A DNA stretch of 45,515 bases from NCBI GenBank assembly GCA_964657795.1, contig CAZZWS010000004.1:1-45515 (forward strand), given 5' to 3'. Source of the stretch: CAHJXF01 sp964657795 (GTDB lineage Bacteria > Pseudomonadota > Gammaproteobacteria > Burkholderiales > Burkholderiaceae_D). Positions within the stretch are counted from its first letter, which is position 1, and every line of letters begins with the position of its first letter. Position numbers and translations under genes: made by a program. The notes beneath the pieces are model-generated. The model saw only the letters and a list, made by a program, of their open reading frames with translations, made no database searches and was not told where the DNA came from. Shown in pieces: positions 17,773-25,664 of this stretch.

Positions 17773-18423
17773 ATGCGTAAAGGCGAACAAACCCGCGCCG
17801 CGATCCTCGACGCCGCGCTCGAACTCGCGAGCCGCGACGGTCTCGAAGGCCTGACCATCGGCCTCATTGCCGAACGCATGCTGATGTCCAAGAGCGGCGT
17901 CTTCGCGCACTTCGGCTCGCGCGAGGACCTGCAGATCGCGGTCATCCAGGAGTATCACCGGCGCTTCGAGGCGGAGGTCTTCTTCCCGGCGTTGCAGGAG
18001 GCGCGCGGCCTGCCGCGACTGTCGGCGATGTACGCCGGCTGGGTCACACGCCACACGCGCGAGATCGACAGCGGCTGCATGTACATCAGCGGGGCCGTCG
18101 AATACGACGATCGCCCCGGCCCGATCCGCGACGAGCTGCTGTCGATGGTCATGGCGTGGCAGAAGGCGTTGCTGCGCGCGGCGCATCAGGCCGTCGACGA
18201 AGGCCATCTCGCCGCCGATACTGACTGCGGGCAACTCGTCTTCGAGTTGCGCGCGATGGTCCTTGCGCTGCATCACGATGCCCGCTTCATCGGCGACCGT
18301 CATGCCGTCGAACGCATCGAACGCGGCTACGTCCGCCTGATCGACAGCTATCGCGCGAAGACACCGAGGCGCCGCAGGCCGATGACGTCGATCAGGCAGC
18401 CGCGCGAACGCCGGATCGGCTGA
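17773..18423 (+). CDS. TetR/AcrR family transcriptional regulator
   Basis: Regulator of 216 residues. The N-terminal TetR HTH is unmistakable (RAAILDAALELASRDG, then LTIGLIAERMLMSKSGVFAHF and GSREDLQIAVI). The ligand-binding domain (about 60-200) is of the AcrR type, with LDRW-like helices and no recognised ligand motif. It sits between the divergent VOC gene and a fatty-acyl-CoA dehydrogenase gene 71 bases downstream, an arrangement common for TetR regulators that sense acyl-CoA. A palindromic site about 80 bases upstream of its start is a likely autoregulatory operator. Confidence 0.93.
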   Translation: MRKGEQTRAAILDAALELASRDGLEGLTIGLIAERMLMSKSGVFAHFGSREDLQIAVIQEYHRRFEAEVFFPALQEARGLPRLSAMYAGWVTRHTREIDSGCMYISGAVEYDDRPGPIRDELLSMVMAWQKALLRAAHQAVDEGHLAADTDCGQLVFELRAMVLALHHDARFIGDRHAVERIERGYVRLIDSYRAKTPRRRRPMTSIRQPRERRIG

Positions 18424-18494
18424 ACCCGTATCACTTCGTCGCGACGACGCGGTCGTCGCAGCGATCCATCCCCATCGAGTCTTGAGGAGTCGCC

Positions 18495-20306
18495 ATGCCC
18501 GCCATCTACCGCCCACCGCTTCGCGACATGCAGTTCGTGATGCATGAATTGCTAGACATCACGTCGTCGCTGCAGCAGATCCCCGCCTTCGCGGAGATCG
18601 ACGCGGACACGATCGATCAGGTGCTGTCGGAGGCTGGCAAGTTCTGCGCGGAGGTGCTGCTGCCGCTCAACCTGTCCGGCGATCAGGAAGGTTGCCGTTT
18701 CGATGCGGCGACCCACACGGTGACGGTGCCGAAGGGCTACAAGGAAGCGTATCGGCAGTACCGCGACGGCGGCTGGCCGTCGTTGTCGGCGGAACCCGAG
18801 TTCGGCGGGCAGGGCCTGCCGCATCTGATCGAGATCGCGTTCTCGGAGATGAAGTACGCGACGAACCAGGCGTGGACGATGTATCCGTCGCTCGCGCACG
18901 GCGCTTACTCGGCACTGCTCGCGCACGGCACGGACGCGCAGAAGAAGCTCTATCTGCCGAAGATCGTGTCCGGTGAATGGCTGGGCACGATGTGCCTGAC
19001 GGAGTCGCATTGCGGCACCGACCTCGGGATGCTGCGGACCAGGGCCGAGCCGACGAACGACGGAAGCTACGCGCTGACCGGCAACAAGATCTTCATCTCG
19101 TCGGGCGAGCACGACATGGCCGACAACATCGTGCACCTCGTGCTGGCCCGCCTGCCCGACGCACCGGCCGGCTCGAAGGGCATCTCGCTGTTCGTCGTCC
19201 CCAAGTTCCTTCCCGTGGGCGAGGACGAGCACGCGACCGTCGGTGCCCGCAATCCGATCTTCTGCGGCGCCATCGAACACAAGATGGGCATCCACGGCAA
19301 CGCGACCTGCCAGCTCAACCTCGACGGCGCGACCGGCTGGATGGTGGGCGAGCCCAACAAGGGCCTGGCCGCGATGTTCGTGATGATGAACGGCGCGCGG
19401 CTCGGCGTCGGCGTGCAGGGCCTCGGCCTGACCGACATCGCGTACCAGAACGCCGCGGCCTACGCGAAGGACCGCATCCAGGGCCGCTCGCTGTCCGGGC
19501 CGAAGGAACCCGGGCTCCAGGCCGATCCGATCATCGTGCATCCCGACGTCCGCAAGATGCTGCTGACGGCGCGGGCCTATGCCGAAGGCGGCCGCGCGTT
19601 CGCGACGTGGGTCGCGTTGCAGGCCGACCTGGCACATCACCCCGACGAGAGCGTGCGCAAGGACGCCGACGACATGATGGCGTTGATGACACCGGTCGTG
19701 AAGGCGTTCATGACGGACAACGGCTTCAACGCGGCGTCTGGCTGTCTGCAGGTCTTCGGCGGTCACGGCTACATCGCCGAGTGGGGCATCGAGCAGATCG
19801 TGCGCGACGCGCGCATCAACATGATCTACGAAGGCACCAACACCATCCAGGCGCTCGACCTGCTCGGCCGCAAGGTGCTGTCGGACAATGGCGCGCGGAT
19901 GAAGAAGTTCGCGAAGATGATCGGCGCGTTCGTGGTTGCCGAGCAGGGCGACGCGGCGATGGCCGACGCAATGGCTGAATTCGTCGCGCCGCTGGCCGAC
20001 CTCGGCGACAAGGTCAACAAGCTGACGATGGAACTCGGCATGAAGGCGATGCAGAGCCCCGACGAAGTGGGCGCCGCGGCCGTCGACTATCTGCGGGTCA
20101 TCGGGCATCTGGTCTACGCGTACTTCTGGGCGCGGATGGCGAAGGTGGCGCTGGCCAAGCTCGATGGCGGCGACCCGTTCTATGCGGCCAAGCTCGCCAC
20201 CGCGCGCTTCTACTTTGCCAAGCTGTTGCCGGAGACCGCATCCGCGTTCCGCACGGCGCGCGCGGGGTCGCAGGTGCTGATGGAGATGGACGCGGAGCTG
20301 TTCTAG
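18495..20306 (+). CDS. Acyl-CoA dehydrogenase (long, DmdC/FadE-like)
   Basis: FAD-dependent acyl-CoA dehydrogenase of 603 residues, of the long group that carries an extra N-terminal segment and a C-terminal domain beyond the usual 380-residue core. Visible motifs are MCLTESHCGTDLG (FAD/substrate loop), the HKMGIHGNATC stretch, FGGHGYIAEWGIEQ and YEGTNTIQALDLLGRK, the last positioned like the catalytic-base loop of this group. It would oxidise an acyl-CoA to the enoyl-CoA. Related proteins include 3-methylmercaptopropionyl-CoA dehydrogenase, but the chain-length preference cannot be told. An AGGAG (18484-18488) lies 6 bases before the ATG. The upstream TetR regulator probably controls it. Confidence 0.94.
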   Translation: MPAIYRPPLRDMQFVMHELLDITSSLQQIPAFAEIDADTIDQVLSEAGKFCAEVLLPLNLSGDQEGCRFDAATHTVTVPKGYKEAYRQYRDGGWPSLSAEPEFGGQGLPHLIEIAFSEMKYATNQAWTMYPSLAHGAYSALLAHGTDAQKKLYLPKIVSGEWLGTMCLTESHCGTDLGMLRTRAEPTNDGSYALTGNKIFISSGEHDMADNIVHLVLARLPDAPAGSKGISLFVVPKFLPVGEDEHATVGARNPIFCGAIEHKMGIHGNATCQLNLDGATGWMVGEPNKGLAAMFVMMNGARLGVGVQGLGLTDIAYQNAAAYAKDRIQGRSLSGPKEPGLQADPIIVHPDVRKMLLTARAYAEGGRAFATWVALQADLAHHPDESVRKDADDMMALMTPVVKAFMTDNGFNAASGCLQVFGGHGYIAEWGIEQIVRDARINMIYEGTNTIQALDLLGRKVLSDNGARMKKFAKMIGAFVVAEQGDAAMADAMAEFVAPLADLGDKVNKLTMELGMKAMQSPDEVGAAAVDYLRVIGHLVYAYFWARMAKVALAKLDGGDPFYAAKLATARFYFAKLLPETASAFRTARAGSQVLMEMDAELF

Positions 20307-20347
20307 CCGCTGCCGACGATCGGTTCGAGTACGTCGACGGAACGTCG

Positions 20348-20848
20348 TCAGCCAGACACGACGCGGTCGATGCGACAGGCGAAGCAGCCGCGGCGGGCGT
20401 AATGCGCATGAACGAACGCGACGTCCGGTCGCGCGAAGAGACGATCGATCAGCGTCTCGACATCACGACCTTCGACGAGATCGGCATCGACCATCAACCC
20501 TTCGCCATCGAACGCGCGCAGGGACAACGTGCGTCGACGCAAGACCTCGGGAACGCGGTCGACGGCGTCGTAAGTCATCGTGGCGCCTTCGACGACGTAG
20601 ATCGCATGACTCGACTGGTAAGGTCCCGACTCGGGAAGATGCCGATGATTGACCAGGATGACCGTCTCGCCGATTTCGGCCTCGCGCAGCTCGATGCGAT
20701 CCGGGAAGCCGGGCCGGGCATCGACGACCTGACGAAGCGCGTGTTGGCGCGCGAGATCCGCGTCGGACAACGCCCACAGATGCTGGAAGGGTCCGGCGGG
20801 CAGACCGGTGATGCGGAACGGCCTGCGTTCGTTCGTGAGAATGTCCAT
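20348..20848 (-). CDS. DUF1203 domain protein
   Basis: Protein of 166 residues that I assign to DUF1203 from its opening (FRITGLPAGPFQHLWALSD), the CRIELREAEIGE-like ELREAEIGETVILVNH block, and the ending VHAHYARRGCFACRID. No function is established for the family. There is no signal peptide or membrane helix. It is a single gene on the minus strand, converging on the acyl-CoA dehydrogenase (41 bases between stops) and diverging from the carboxymuconolactone-decarboxylase-like gene. ATG 20848 is chosen because the family motif starts within ten residues of it. Confidence 0.85.
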   Translation of the reverse strand: MDILTNERRPFRITGLPAGPFQHLWALSDADLARQHALRQVVDARPGFPDRIELREAEIGETVILVNHRHLPESGPYQSSHAIYVVEGATMTYDAVDRVPEVLRRRTLSLRAFDGEGLMVDADLVEGRDVETLIDRLFARPDVAFVHAHYARRGCFACRIDRVVSG

Positions 20849-21004
20849 GTCGCCTCCATGTGACCGGACTGTAGCCGTGGCCTCGATCGATGACTCGCCG
20901 GAATCGGACATGGAGTTGCCGGCCGCGGGCCATCGCGACGACGGCCGCACCGCGCGTCCCGGGACGCGACCGATGACATCGCCATCCACAAGTCCGGAGT
21001 TCGC

Positions 21005-21571
21005 ATGACGCCGCCTCGCATCGTTCCACTCGAAGAACCCTTTCCATCGGAGGTCGGCCCGCTTCTGGCCACGATGACGCCGGCCGGGGCGGCGAATCCT
21101 CTCGCGCTGTTCCGCGTCCTCGCGAAGAACGCCGCGCTCTTCGAACGCATGATGGCCACCGGCGGCCATTTCCTCGGTCAGCACTCCACACTGTCGGTCC
21201 GCGATCGCGAGATCGTGATCGACCGCACTTGCGCGCGTTGCGGCAACGAGTACGAATGGGGCGTGCACGTGACCCGGTACGCGCAGGCCGCCGGTCTCGA
21301 CGAGGCCGCGATCCGTCATACGGTCGCGTATCCGCCCGACCCCGATGCCTGGATGCCGAACGAGGTCGCGCTGATCGAGATGGTCGACGGCCTGCACGCG
21401 AAGTCGACCCTGGACGACGAGGCGTGGTCCGCATTGGCCGCGCATTACGACGAGGCGCAGATCATCGAACTCGTCGCGTTGTGCGGCTGGTATCGGACCC
21501 TCTCGTACCTGTGCAACGCGCTACGCGTGCCGCTGGAATCGTGGCAGGCGCGCTTGCCGAAGGCGCTGTGA
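21005..21571 (+). CDS. Carboxymuconolactone decarboxylase / AhpD-like protein
   Basis: Protein of 188 residues of the CMD/AhpD superfamily. The family core is visible as LSVRDREIVIDRTCARCGNEYEW GVHV in two blocks, with Cys and His placed like the AhpD CxxC...H site (CARC, then H about 9 residues later). A redox (alkylhydroperoxidase-like) function is therefore more likely than decarboxylation. A late LIEMVDGLHAKSTLDDEAW helix pair follows. The stop overlaps by one base the start of a PaaI-type thioesterase, and an OhrR-type peroxide sensor is 550 bases downstream, giving an oxidative-stress flavour to the neighbourhood. Confidence 0.88.
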   Translation: MTPPRIVPLEEPFPSEVGPLLATMTPAGAANPLALFRVLAKNAALFERMMATGGHFLGQHSTLSVRDREIVIDRTCARCGNEYEWGVHVTRYAQAAGLDEAAIRHTVAYPPDPDAWMPNEVALIEMVDGLHAKSTLDDEAWSALAAHYDEAQIIELVALCGWYRTLSYLCNALRVPLESWQARLPKAL

Positions 21572-22011
21572 TGCAGACGACGCCCGACATCCGCGACGCC
21601 GTCACCGCGCTGTTCACGCAGCCGGGCTTCATCACGGACCTCGGCGTGACCTTCGTCGACTGCGGACCCGGCTGGTGCACGACGCGGCTCGCGTTGCAGC
21701 CGCGTCATCTGCAGCACACCGGCGTCGTCCATGCGGGCGTGGTGTCGACGATCGCCGACCACACCGCCGGCGCGAGCGCGATGACGCTGCTCGACGTGAC
21801 GATGGTCCCGGTCACGGTGGAGTTCAAGATCCATCTGCTGCGTGCGGCGCGAGGGTCGCATCTCGAGTGCCGGGCCGAGGTCCTGAAGCCTGGCGCACGT
21901 TTCCTCGTCACGGAAGCGACCGTCACCGCCGTCGACGGCGCGTCACGCGTGACGGTCGCCAAGCTGATCGGCACGATGGCGCCGGTGGCCGCGCAGAAAT
22001 CGCGTTCCTGA
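21571..22011 (+). CDS. PaaI family hotdog thioesterase
   Basis: Hotdog-fold thioesterase of 146 residues, probably hydrolysing an acyl- or aryl-CoA. The HTGVVHAGVVSTIADHTAG block (about residues 48-66) is the PaaI/YdiI signature with the acidic residue (D in ADHT) on the long helix. The C-terminal MVPVTVEFKIHLLRAARG is the usual beta-strand pair. The start codon shares its A with the upstream stop, so the two genes are translationally coupled. The physiological substrate is not predictable; one CoA-thioester of the neighbouring acyl-CoA enzymes is possible. Confidence 0.9.
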   Translation: MQTTPDIRDAVTALFTQPGFITDLGVTFVDCGPGWCTTRLALQPRHLQHTGVVHAGVVSTIADHTAGASAMTLLDVTMVPVTVEFKIHLLRAARGSHLECRAEVLKPGARFLVTEATVTAVDGASRVTVAKLIGTMAPVAAQKSRS

Positions 22012-22123
22012 TTGCATTGTCCGATCGGGAAGCATCACGCTTGCCCAAGTACCTTTGATCATCGATAATGGCATACGATATTGTTTGATGCGTTAATCCT
22101 GAGGTCGCGCCGCAATCGATCCG

Positions 22124-22573
22124 ATGACCAAGACCAAGCTCTCGCCGCCGGCGCCGACGCTCGACGGGCAGCTCTGCTTCGCGCTGTACTCCGCTTCGCT
22201 CGCGATGACCAGGGCCTATCGGCCGCTGCTGGCCCCGCTGGGTCTCACCTATCCGCAGTACGTCGTGATGTTGGCGCTGTGGGAACACCAGGAACTCTCC
22301 GTGGGTGCGCTCGGCGATCGCGTCGCGCTCGATTCCGGCACCCTCGCGCCGCTGCTGCGCAAGCTCAAGACGGCCGGGCTGATCGATCGGATGCGCAGCC
22401 CGCACGACGATCGCTCGGTCCTGCTCTCGGTGACGCCCGCAGGCCGGCGCCTGCAACAAGACGCCATCGCGCTGCAAGGGCTCATCCAAAGCGCCACCGG
22501 CTGCAGCGACCCGCAGCGAAGAACACTGCTGCGCGGCCTGCGCAAGCTGCGGACGGCGCTGGCCGATCGCTGA
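22124..22573 (+). CDS. ohrR: OhrR-type MarR family regulator (2-Cys)
   Basis: Organic-peroxide-sensing repressor of 149 residues. LCFALYSAS places the peroxidatic cysteine at 18 with Tyr22 and Tyr32 at the same spacing as Cys15/Tyr19/Tyr29 of Bacillus OhrR. A second cysteine at 127 makes it the 2-Cys type known from Xanthomonas. The winged-helix DNA-binding part contains TYPQYVVMLALWEH, LDSGTLAPLLRKL and the wing SPHDDRSVLL. It would release its operator on oxidation. The usual partner, ohr, is not adjacent; instead an exported catalase-like peroxidase follows after 56 bases. The 112-base upstream region is AT-rich (22060-22110) and may hold the operator, but I see only an imperfect inverted repeat. 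Confidence 0.9.
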   Translation: MTKTKLSPPAPTLDGQLCFALYSASLAMTRAYRPLLAPLGLTYPQYVVMLALWEHQELSVGALGDRVALDSGTLAPLLRKLKTAGLIDRMRSPHDDRSVLLSVTPAGRRLQQDAIALQGLIQSATGCSDPQRRTLLRGLRKLRTALADR

Positions 22574-22629
22574 TCTCTTTTTTCACCAGAACCTTTGCGG
22601 CCCGAGGCCGCCTCACCCGGACCAGAACG

Positions 22630-23673
22630 ATGACTGCCTCCTCACACACCCGTCCGGCATCCGCTGGCATTCGCTTGCTGTCGCTCGCCACCCTCGCCGC
22701 ATCGCTCGCGTTCACGGCCACGTCGACGGTGGCCGCCGATGCCGCCCCGGCTGCCGAACAGAAACCGCTGCCGGTCGCCCTCGTCGATTCGCTCAACGCG
22801 CTGTCGGGCGGACCGCACGCCGGCTATCGCGCCAATCACGCGAAGGGCATCGTCGTCACCGGTGACTTCGTGCCGTCGGCCGACGCACCGTCGCTCAGCA
22901 AGGCGCCCCACTTCGCGCATCGAGTGCCGGTGATCGTCCGCTTCTCCAATGCGACCGGCGTGCCGACGATGCCCGACGCCGGCGCGGACGCGAGCCCGCA
23001 CGGCATCGCCATCCGCTTCCAGTTGCCTGGCGGCCTGTCGACCGACATCGTCTGCATCTCGGCCAACGGGTTTCCGGTCTCCACGCCCGAAGACTTCAAC
23101 GCGCTGCTGCAGGCCGTCGCGGCGAGCGGACCGGACGTGGCCAAGCCGACGCCGATCGAGCAGTTCCTCGGCAGCCATCCCGCGGCGCTCGCCTTCGTCA
23201 CCACGCCCCGGCCCGCGCCGGAAAGCTTCGGCACGCTGGCGTTCTACGGCGTCAACGCGTTCCAGTTCACCAACGCGAAAGGCCGCAGCCACTACGTCCG
23301 CTATCGCATCCTGCCGGTCGCGGGCCTGCACGCGCTGAGCGACGAAGACGCGAAGAGCGCGTCGCCCACTTATCTGATGGACGAACTGCCGACGCGCATC
23401 GCGAAGGGTCCCGTCAAGTTCCGCCTCGTCGCGCAGGTTGCCGAAGACGGCGACAAGATCGACGACGCGACGGTGGTGTGGCCCGAGGAACGCAAGCTGG
23501 TCGAGCTCGGCGTCGTCACGCTGAACACGACCGCTCCCGATCAGGCGGAGACACAGAAGAAGCTGCTGTTCAATCCGGTGTCGTTGCCGGCCGGCATCGC
23601 GCCGTCGAACGACCCGGTACTGCTGGCCCGCTTTCCCGCGTACGCGGTGAGCTATCGTCAGCGCCTTCAGTAG
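22630..23673 (+). CDS. Exported catalase-like heme peroxidase (SrpA family)
   Basis: Protein of 347 residues with a signal peptide of about 37 residues (TRPASAGIRLLSLATLAASLAF, cleavage after STVAA), followed by a minimal catalase-fold core. Diagnostic pieces are NHAKGIVVTGDFVPS (distal His), RFSNATGVP and SPTYLMDELP. At this size it is the catalase-related peroxidase group (SrpA-like) rather than a full clade catalase; activity is usually peroxidase with organic substrates. Export to the periplasm is predicted. It lies directly behind the peroxide sensor gene, 56 bases away, and is likely its regulatory target. I start it at ATG 22630 because the signal peptide begins there. Confidence 0.9.
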   Translation: MTASSHTRPASAGIRLLSLATLAASLAFTATSTVAADAAPAAEQKPLPVALVDSLNALSGGPHAGYRANHAKGIVVTGDFVPSADAPSLSKAPHFAHRVPVIVRFSNATGVPTMPDAGADASPHGIAIRFQLPGGLSTDIVCISANGFPVSTPEDFNALLQAVAASGPDVAKPTPIEQFLGSHPAALAFVTTPRPAPESFGTLAFYGVNAFQFTNAKGRSHYVRYRILPVAGLHALSDEDAKSASPTYLMDELPTRIAKGPVKFRLVAQVAEDGDKIDDATVVWPEERKLVELGVVTLNTTAPDQAETQKKLLFNPVSLPAGIAPSNDPVLLARFPAYAVSYRQRLQ

Positions 23674-23703
23674 ACATCAGCGACCCCACCCCTATCGGAA
23701 TCC

Positions 23704-24468
23704 ATGGACATCCAGACCAGCATCGACGCGAACGTCCTCACCATCACCCTCGATCGCCCCGCCAAGAAGAACGCGATCACGGCCGCGATGTACCAGGCGT
23801 TCGCCGACGCGCTGCATGGCGGCGAGGACGATCCGGCGGTGCGGGTGATCGTGATCGCGGGTCGGCCCGAGATCTTCACCGCAGGCAACGATCTCGAGGA
23901 CTTCATGAAGTCCCCGCCGCACGGCGACGACAGCCCGGTGTTCCGCTTCCTCAAGATCATCAGCACGATGGGCAAGCCGGTCATCGCGGCCGTGCGCGGC
24001 GCGGCGGTCGGCGTCGGCACGACGCTGCTGCTGCATTGCGACCTCGTGTACGCCGGGCGCAGCGCGAAGTTCTCCATGCCGTTCGTGCAGCTCGGCCTGT
24101 GCCCCGAAGCCGCGTCGAGCCTGCTGCTGCCGCGTCTGATCGGCTACCGCCACGCAGCCGCCAAGCTGCTGCTCGGCGAGGCATTCGGCGCCGACGAGGC
24201 GCTGTCGATGGGCTTCGTCAATCAGGTGCTCGACGACGAGGCGGTGCTCGCCCACGCGCATGCGCAGGCCGCGAAGCTTGCGGCGTTGCCGATGACGTCG
24301 CTGCGCACGACGAAGTGGCTGATGAAGAACGACGACGCCCCGGAGATCGCCGAGCGCATGCAGAAGGAAGGCGCCGCGTTCCGCGAGATGCTGAGCGCAC
24401 CCGAGGCGCGCGAAGCCTTCGCGGCGTTCTTCGAGAAGCGGAAGCCGGACTTCAGGCAGTTCGCCTGA
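23704..24468 (+). CDS. Enoyl-CoA hydratase/isomerase family protein
   Basis: Crotonase-fold protein of 254 residues. The oxyanion-hole segments are FTAGNDLEDF and AAVRGAAVGVGTTLLLHCDL. The helix LGLCPEAASSLLLPR carries the position (PE) used by the catalytic glutamate in hydratases and isomerases. It is expected to act on enoyl-CoA in fatty-acid or aromatic degradation. The length is typical of the single-domain form. It starts 30 bases after the peroxidase and ends 13 bases before a methyltransferase. The acyl-CoA dehydrogenase upstream and thioesterases nearby suggest a scattered acyl-CoA theme, without proving one pathway. Confidence 0.92.
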   Translation: MDIQTSIDANVLTITLDRPAKKNAITAAMYQAFADALHGGEDDPAVRVIVIAGRPEIFTAGNDLEDFMKSPPHGDDSPVFRFLKIISTMGKPVIAAVRGAAVGVGTTLLLHCDLVYAGRSAKFSMPFVQLGLCPEAASSLLLPRLIGYRHAAAKLLLGEAFGADEALSMGFVNQVLDDEAVLAHAHAQAAKLAALPMTSLRTTKWLMKNDDAPEIAERMQKEGAAFREMLSAPEAREAFAAFFEKRKPDFRQFA

Positions 24469-24481
24469 CGTCGAGGACGAC

Positions 24482-25123
24482 GTGACGAGCGCGGGCGAGA
24501 CCGACGCGGAGACGCTGGCGGCGTACGCGACACATGCCGCCGCGTACGCCGACGACTGGCTGTCGCAGCCGCCGCCGTTCGATTTGCAGGACGCCGTCCG
24601 CCGCCACTTTCGCGCGACGGCGGCCGGCGGCATCACCGCGGACATCGGCTGCGGCAGCGGTCGCGACGTCGACTGGCTCAATCGCAACGGCTACGCGTGC
24701 ATCGGCTTCGACGCGAGCGACGCGTTGCTGGGCGAAGCGCAGAGCCGCTTTCCCGACTGGCAGTTTCAGCCTGCCGAGCTGCCGGCGCTGGACGCCATCG
24801 CGCCGCGCACCTTCGACAACGTGTCGTGCGCGACCGTGCTGATGCATCTGCCGCGCGAGTCGATCGCGCCTTCGATCGCGGCGCTGCGCCGCATCCTCGT
24901 CGCCGACGGCGTGCTGTACCTCAGCTGGCGCGTCGTCGATGTCGATCAGCGCGACGAGCGCGGGCGGCTGTACACGGCGGTCGACGCGGCGGTCGTGCTC
25001 GACGCGCTCGCCGGGACGACCATCCTGCAGTCGGCCGAGAGCGTCAGCGCGTCGTCGGGCAGGCGCACCCACGTCGTCGTCGCCTGCGTGAACCGCAACC
25101 GCTTCGATCGCAAGCCGAAGTGA
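24482..25123 (+). CDS. Class I SAM-dependent methyltransferase
   Basis: Methyltransferase of 213 residues starting at GTG. Motif I is ADIGCGSGRDVDWLN (about 60-74), followed by the acidic loop GFDASDALLG, motif II FDNVSCATVLMHLP and motif III LVADGVLYLSW. The fold is that of Methyltransf_11/25; the substrate is unknown and the C-terminus gives no hint. It follows the enoyl-CoA hydratase by 13 bases and converges with the thioesterase gene, only 19 bases separating the two stop codons. Confidence 0.9.
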   Translation: MTSAGETDAETLAAYATHAAAYADDWLSQPPPFDLQDAVRRHFRATAAGGITADIGCGSGRDVDWLNRNGYACIGFDASDALLGEAQSRFPDWQFQPAELPALDAIAPRTFDNVSCATVLMHLPRESIAPSIAALRRILVADGVLYLSWRVVDVDQRDERGRLYTAVDAAVVLDALAGTTILQSAESVSASSGRRTHVVVACVNRNRFDRKPK

Positions 25124-25142
25124 TCGGCCGCGATGCGTGGCG

Positions 25143-25553
25143 CTACGGCAGCGGCGGCAGCAACCGCGGCTTCCGGTCGTTGTCGGTGGCCACGTAGGTC
25201 AGCGTGGCTTCGGTCACCTTGACCACCTCGCCACCCGGCGTATTGCGTTCCGCGAAGACCTCGACCCGGACCGTCACCGACGTCCTGCCGACCTTCACGA
25301 CGTCGGCGTAGAACGACAGCAGGTCGCCGACGAACACCGGGTTCTTGAACACGAACGAGTTGACCGCGACCGTGGCCACGCGGCCGTTGGCGCGCTTGAC
25401 CGCCGGTTGCGCGCCGGCAATGTCGACCTGCGCCATGATCCAGCCGCCGAACACGTCGCCGTGGATGTTTGCGTCGGCCGGCATCGGCATCACGCGCAGC
25501 GTCGGCTGCCGGTCCGGCAGGCCGGCGGGTTCGGGTTCGAGGGTGGCGGTCAT
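25143..25553 (-). CDS. Acyl-CoA thioesterase, YciA type
   Basis: Hotdog acyl-CoA thioesterase of 136 residues. The motif ANIHGDVFGGWIMAQVDIAG is the YciA/Acot signature with the catalytic aspartate on the central helix. VNSFVFKNPVFVGDLLSFY and VTVRVEVFAERN follow in the expected order. YciA hydrolyses a broad range of short to long acyl-CoAs in the cytoplasm. I use ATG 25553; the frame remains open far upstream through the antisense of the ABC gene, which is a GC-rich artefact. It diverges from the ABC transporter gene across 111 bases. Confidence 0.92.
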   Translation of the reverse strand: MTATLEPEPAGLPDRQPTLRVMPMPADANIHGDVFGGWIMAQVDIAGAQPAVKRANGRVATVAVNSFVFKNPVFVGDLLSFYADVVKVGRTSVTVRVEVFAERNTPGGEVVKVTEATLTYVATDNDRKPRLLPPLP

Positions 25554-25664
25554 CGTGAGGATCTGTGGACGACGTGATCGGCGCGCGGCGGATGCCTTGC
25601 ATTCGACGTCGGTCGTGCCATTGTAGGAAGATCGCGTCACCACGCCATCCTTCCCGTTCCACTC

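Noticed and set aside
22560..22590. CTTTTTT run after the OhrR gene as an intrinsic terminator
   Set aside because: The only preceding stem is a 4-bp GATC/GATC pair, too weak; the peroxidase is probably read through from OhrR.
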